DNA of 64,000 bases from Muribaculaceae bacterium Isolate-104 (HZI) (GTDB taxonomy: Bacteria > Bacteroidota > Bacteroidia > Bacteroidales > Muribaculaceae). Position numbers and translations under genes: made by a program. How positions within the stretch are numbered: position 1 is the stretch's first letter; each line of letters opens with the position of its first letter. The stretch lies in the NCBI GenBank assembly GCA_003762715.1, contig RIBJ01000032.1, positions 117,554 to 181,553 of the forward strand, written 5' to 3'. Below, piece after piece: positions 62,174 to 64,000 of the stretch. The notes below the pieces were generated by a model. That model saw nothing but the letters and a program-made list of their open reading frames with translations. It was not told the origin of the DNA and did not search any database.

Positions 62174-63889
62174 ATGAGAACAGAAGCATTGGAAAAAAGG
62201 TTGCTAAAAATAATTTGCATCATCCTTGCTATGATTGGACCATGGAAAGCATTCTCAGCACCTCAGTTGCCAGAGCCGGAATTTTCATGGAAAAATGTAG
62301 CTGTTGATGGTAAGAAGACAGCTGTGTTTTGTATCTTCCGGGATAGTAGAGGAATTATGTGGCTTGGAACGAACAGTGGTTTGTATTTTTATGACGGTAT
62401 CACGACACATCCTGTTGGAGAAACTGAGATTTTCGGGACCCAAGTTTATTCTATTGTAGAAAAGGATAATCGACTTTTTATAGGAAGCAACAATGGATTA
62501 TTGACATATGATTATGCCTCGGGGCAAGTAATCGAATCTGACATTGATTCACCAAAAGAAATCAGATCTTTACTATTGATCGATGATGATATTTGGGTCG
62601 GGGGTCTAAATGGCATATATAAATTTAATCTAAACAGTAATATTATAACTGATTATTCCAAAGGGTTGCCGCATAAGTCGGTTTACTCTATCATGCGTGA
62701 CAGCAGAGGCATATTATACGTTGGCACATATAATGGTTTAGCTCGTTGGGATATTAATGCTGAAATGTTTCGACCGTTGAAGGTCAAAGCTGATGACTTT
62801 GAACTTTCCTCCCGTTTATTTGCAAATTGCTTATTGGAATCTCAAGATAAGGAACATATTTATATTGGCGGAGAAGGGTCTTTGTACATGTACACCCCTG
62901 CAAATGATAACTGGGAAAAGATAGCACTTATTGGAAATAACAATATTAAAAGCCTGTATAATGGCGGCAATGGCCATATACTAATAGGCACTGACGATGG
63001 AGTATTTGATATGTCAAAAGAGTGCATAAAACATTATCGACATGATTCAAGACGGGAACTGAGCCTTGCAGATAATGAAATTTGGTGCATATATTCTGAT
63101 TCTCAAAATAACGTATGGGCTGGACATGAACGAGGTTTCTCTATAGCATCTAACTCAAATTATTTACGTACTATTGAATTAAGTGCTCTTGCCCATTCGG
63201 GAGAAGGGAATGAAATTCATTCAATATATAGAGATACTAAGGACAATCTTTGGTTTGCTGGAAACAACGGAGTGATACGCCTGTCGTATGATTCTACACC
63301 TCATTGGTATAGACATACCGATTTACCTAATTCACTTTCACACAATAGAGTTCGTGCTATACATGAAGATGCTGAAAATAATATATGGTTTGCAACAGAT
63401 GCCGGCATTAATAGACTTAATAGAAAAAATGATACGTTTGATGTATTCTATATCGTTGACAAACAAGGAGAACACAATTCTAATTGGGTATATGCTTTAA
63501 TTGAAGATGATACACACTTTTGGATAGGAAGTTTTCTGAATGGCCTTCATTACGTTGATAAGAAAAAATTCAATAGTTCGGATAGGACAATTGTTTCAGA
63601 TATGTCTATAAATGCTGAAAATAAGTCTTTAGAATTGTCTAACAATCTTGTAAACGACGTAGTTAAAGATCAGGGGGGTAATATTTGGATTTTGTTGTTC
63701 AGAGATAACACATTAACTAAGTTCTCTCCTACTTCAAACAAAGTCATTAAATATGATATTTTTGATTTAACAGGAGGATACCCGACAAATATAAGTTCAG
63801 ATAATCAGGGCAGAATATGGTGTGCGTTTAAAGGCGGAGTTATTATTTTTTCCGAGAACGATAAATATGATATCATTAGTGTCCACTAA
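62174..63889 (+). CDS. Truncated hybrid two-component system sensor (reg_prop propeller)
   Basis: 571-residue sensor half with a signal/anchor (LLKIICIILAMIGPWKAFSA) and repeated two-component propeller repeats (SRGIMWLGTNSGLYFYDG, SRGILYVGTYNGLARWD, AENNIWFATDAGINRLNRK). Full HTCS regulators are about 1,300 residues; the Y_Y_Y domain, membrane helix, kinase, receiver and AraC domain are missing. The stop at 63889 is followed by unrelated DNA with its own promoter, so the gene is most likely interrupted by an insertion. It would sense galactan-derived oligosaccharides. Confidence 0.8.
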   Translation: MRTEALEKRLLKIICIILAMIGPWKAFSAPQLPEPEFSWKNVAVDGKKTAVFCIFRDSRGIMWLGTNSGLYFYDGITTHPVGETEIFGTQVYSIVEKDNRLFIGSNNGLLTYDYASGQVIESDIDSPKEIRSLLLIDDDIWVGGLNGIYKFNLNSNIITDYSKGLPHKSVYSIMRDSRGILYVGTYNGLARWDINAEMFRPLKVKADDFELSSRLFANCLLESQDKEHIYIGGEGSLYMYTPANDNWEKIALIGNNNIKSLYNGGNGHILIGTDDGVFDMSKECIKHYRHDSRRELSLADNEIWCIYSDSQNNVWAGHERGFSIASNSNYLRTIELSALAHSGEGNEIHSIYRDTKDNLWFAGNNGVIRLSYDSTPHWYRHTDLPNSLSHNRVRAIHEDAENNIWFATDAGINRLNRKNDTFDVFYIVDKQGEHNSNWVYALIEDDTHFWIGSFLNGLHYVDKKKFNSSDRTIVSDMSINAENKSLELSNNLVNDVVKDQGGNIWILLFRDNTLTKFSPTSNKVIKYDIFDLTGGYPTNISSDNQGRIWCAFKGGVIIFSENDKYDIISVH

Positions 63890-63940
63890 AAAATCATAAA
63901 AGTTCTTTGAAAATATTGAAAGTTAGGTTGTTACAAAGGT

Positions 63941-63972
63941 TTTGAGACCGCGCCGATTTGAAATTATCTTTG
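63941..63972 (+). promoter_or_regulatory. Promoter at the window edge
   Basis: TTTG (63941-63944) and TATCTTTG (63965-63972), 20 bp apart; an ATG at 63988 begins the next frame (Met-Ala-Tyr-Ala), which continues outside the window. Probably part of the element that cut the HTCS gene. Confidence 0.55.
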
Positions 63973-64000
63973 CCAGACCAACGTGGAATGGCATATGCAT

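Noticed and set aside
63890..64000. Named insertion sequence at the right edge
   Set aside because: Only 110 bp are visible; no inverted repeat or transposase motif can be shown, so no family was assigned.

Overview
This window looks like a chromosomal hot spot for mobile elements in an anaerobic gut member of the Bacteroidales. The evidence is the TAnnTTTG -7 boxes with TTTG about 20 bp upstream, the SusC/TonB-related and HTCS-type genes, and families typical of Bacteroidetes elements (DUF3408, DUF1896, DUF3945/DUF4099, DUF3987, DUF5906). A Muribaculaceae-like host is my guess from style only; no rRNA or tRNA gene is present to test it.

Layout. (1) 1-7258: a mobilizable element (IME-1) with the C-terminal part of a tyrosine recombinase, a DUF4143-type ATPase, small hypothetical proteins, an excisionase-like HTH protein, an oriT-like inverted repeat, MobC and a MobA relaxase. 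(2) 7324-20116, minus strand: a tightly packed run of 22 genes, many with ATGA overlaps. It is headed by a PflA-like radical SAM enzyme with no glycyl-radical enzyme beside it. Next come a DUF4375 membrane protein and two proteins sharing a Cys4 N-terminal module, one with two TonB C-terminal domains and one with a carboxypeptidase-regulatory-like domain. About 18 small, mostly membrane or immunity-like proteins follow. A divergent Crp/Fnr regulator sits upstream with a dyad well placed to activate the operon. I consider this the best candidate for an undescribed system. (3) 20879-22541: about 1.6 kb without convincing genes but with three well-formed promoters and many stable hairpins, a candidate large structured RNA. 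(4) 22542-27356: IME-2 (HTH protein, DUF5906 helicase/primase, iteron-like repeats, a frameshifted DUF3408 gene, oriT-like palindromes, MobC, relaxase); no integrase of its own is visible. (5) 27403-30837: an SDR, a TonB-receptor-like outer membrane protein and a Crp/Fnr regulator. (6) About 31.4-43.95 kb: IME-3, with a full integrase, RhuM-Fic protein, an autoregulated winged-helix/membrane pair, an outer membrane barrel and DUF2141 cargo, HTH protein, DUF3987 helicase, four iterons, oriT-like palindromes, MobC and relaxase. It is bounded by related hairpin/GGTGCCACCAG modules and by integrase-arm-like repeats. (7) 44273-48602: a DUF4143 ATPase and a PHP-domain/SMC-like ATPase (TrlF-like, defence candidate). 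(8) 48692-60268: remains of a conjugative-element module with HTH proteins (one decayed), DUF4099/DUF3945 protein, a degenerate topoisomerase III-like protein, DUF1896 and a 2,000-residue methyltransferase-MutS-I-SNF2 helicase. (9) 60487-64000: a GH53 galactanase and the sensor half of a hybrid two-component regulator that ends early, with a new promoter at the window edge suggesting another insertion.

How it fits together: three separate relaxase/MobC/oriT sets, two with their own helicase and iteron-like arrays, are stacked next to each other and carry or flank envelope proteins, ATPases and defence-like genes. All functional statements come from motif recognition by eye; no database search was possible.
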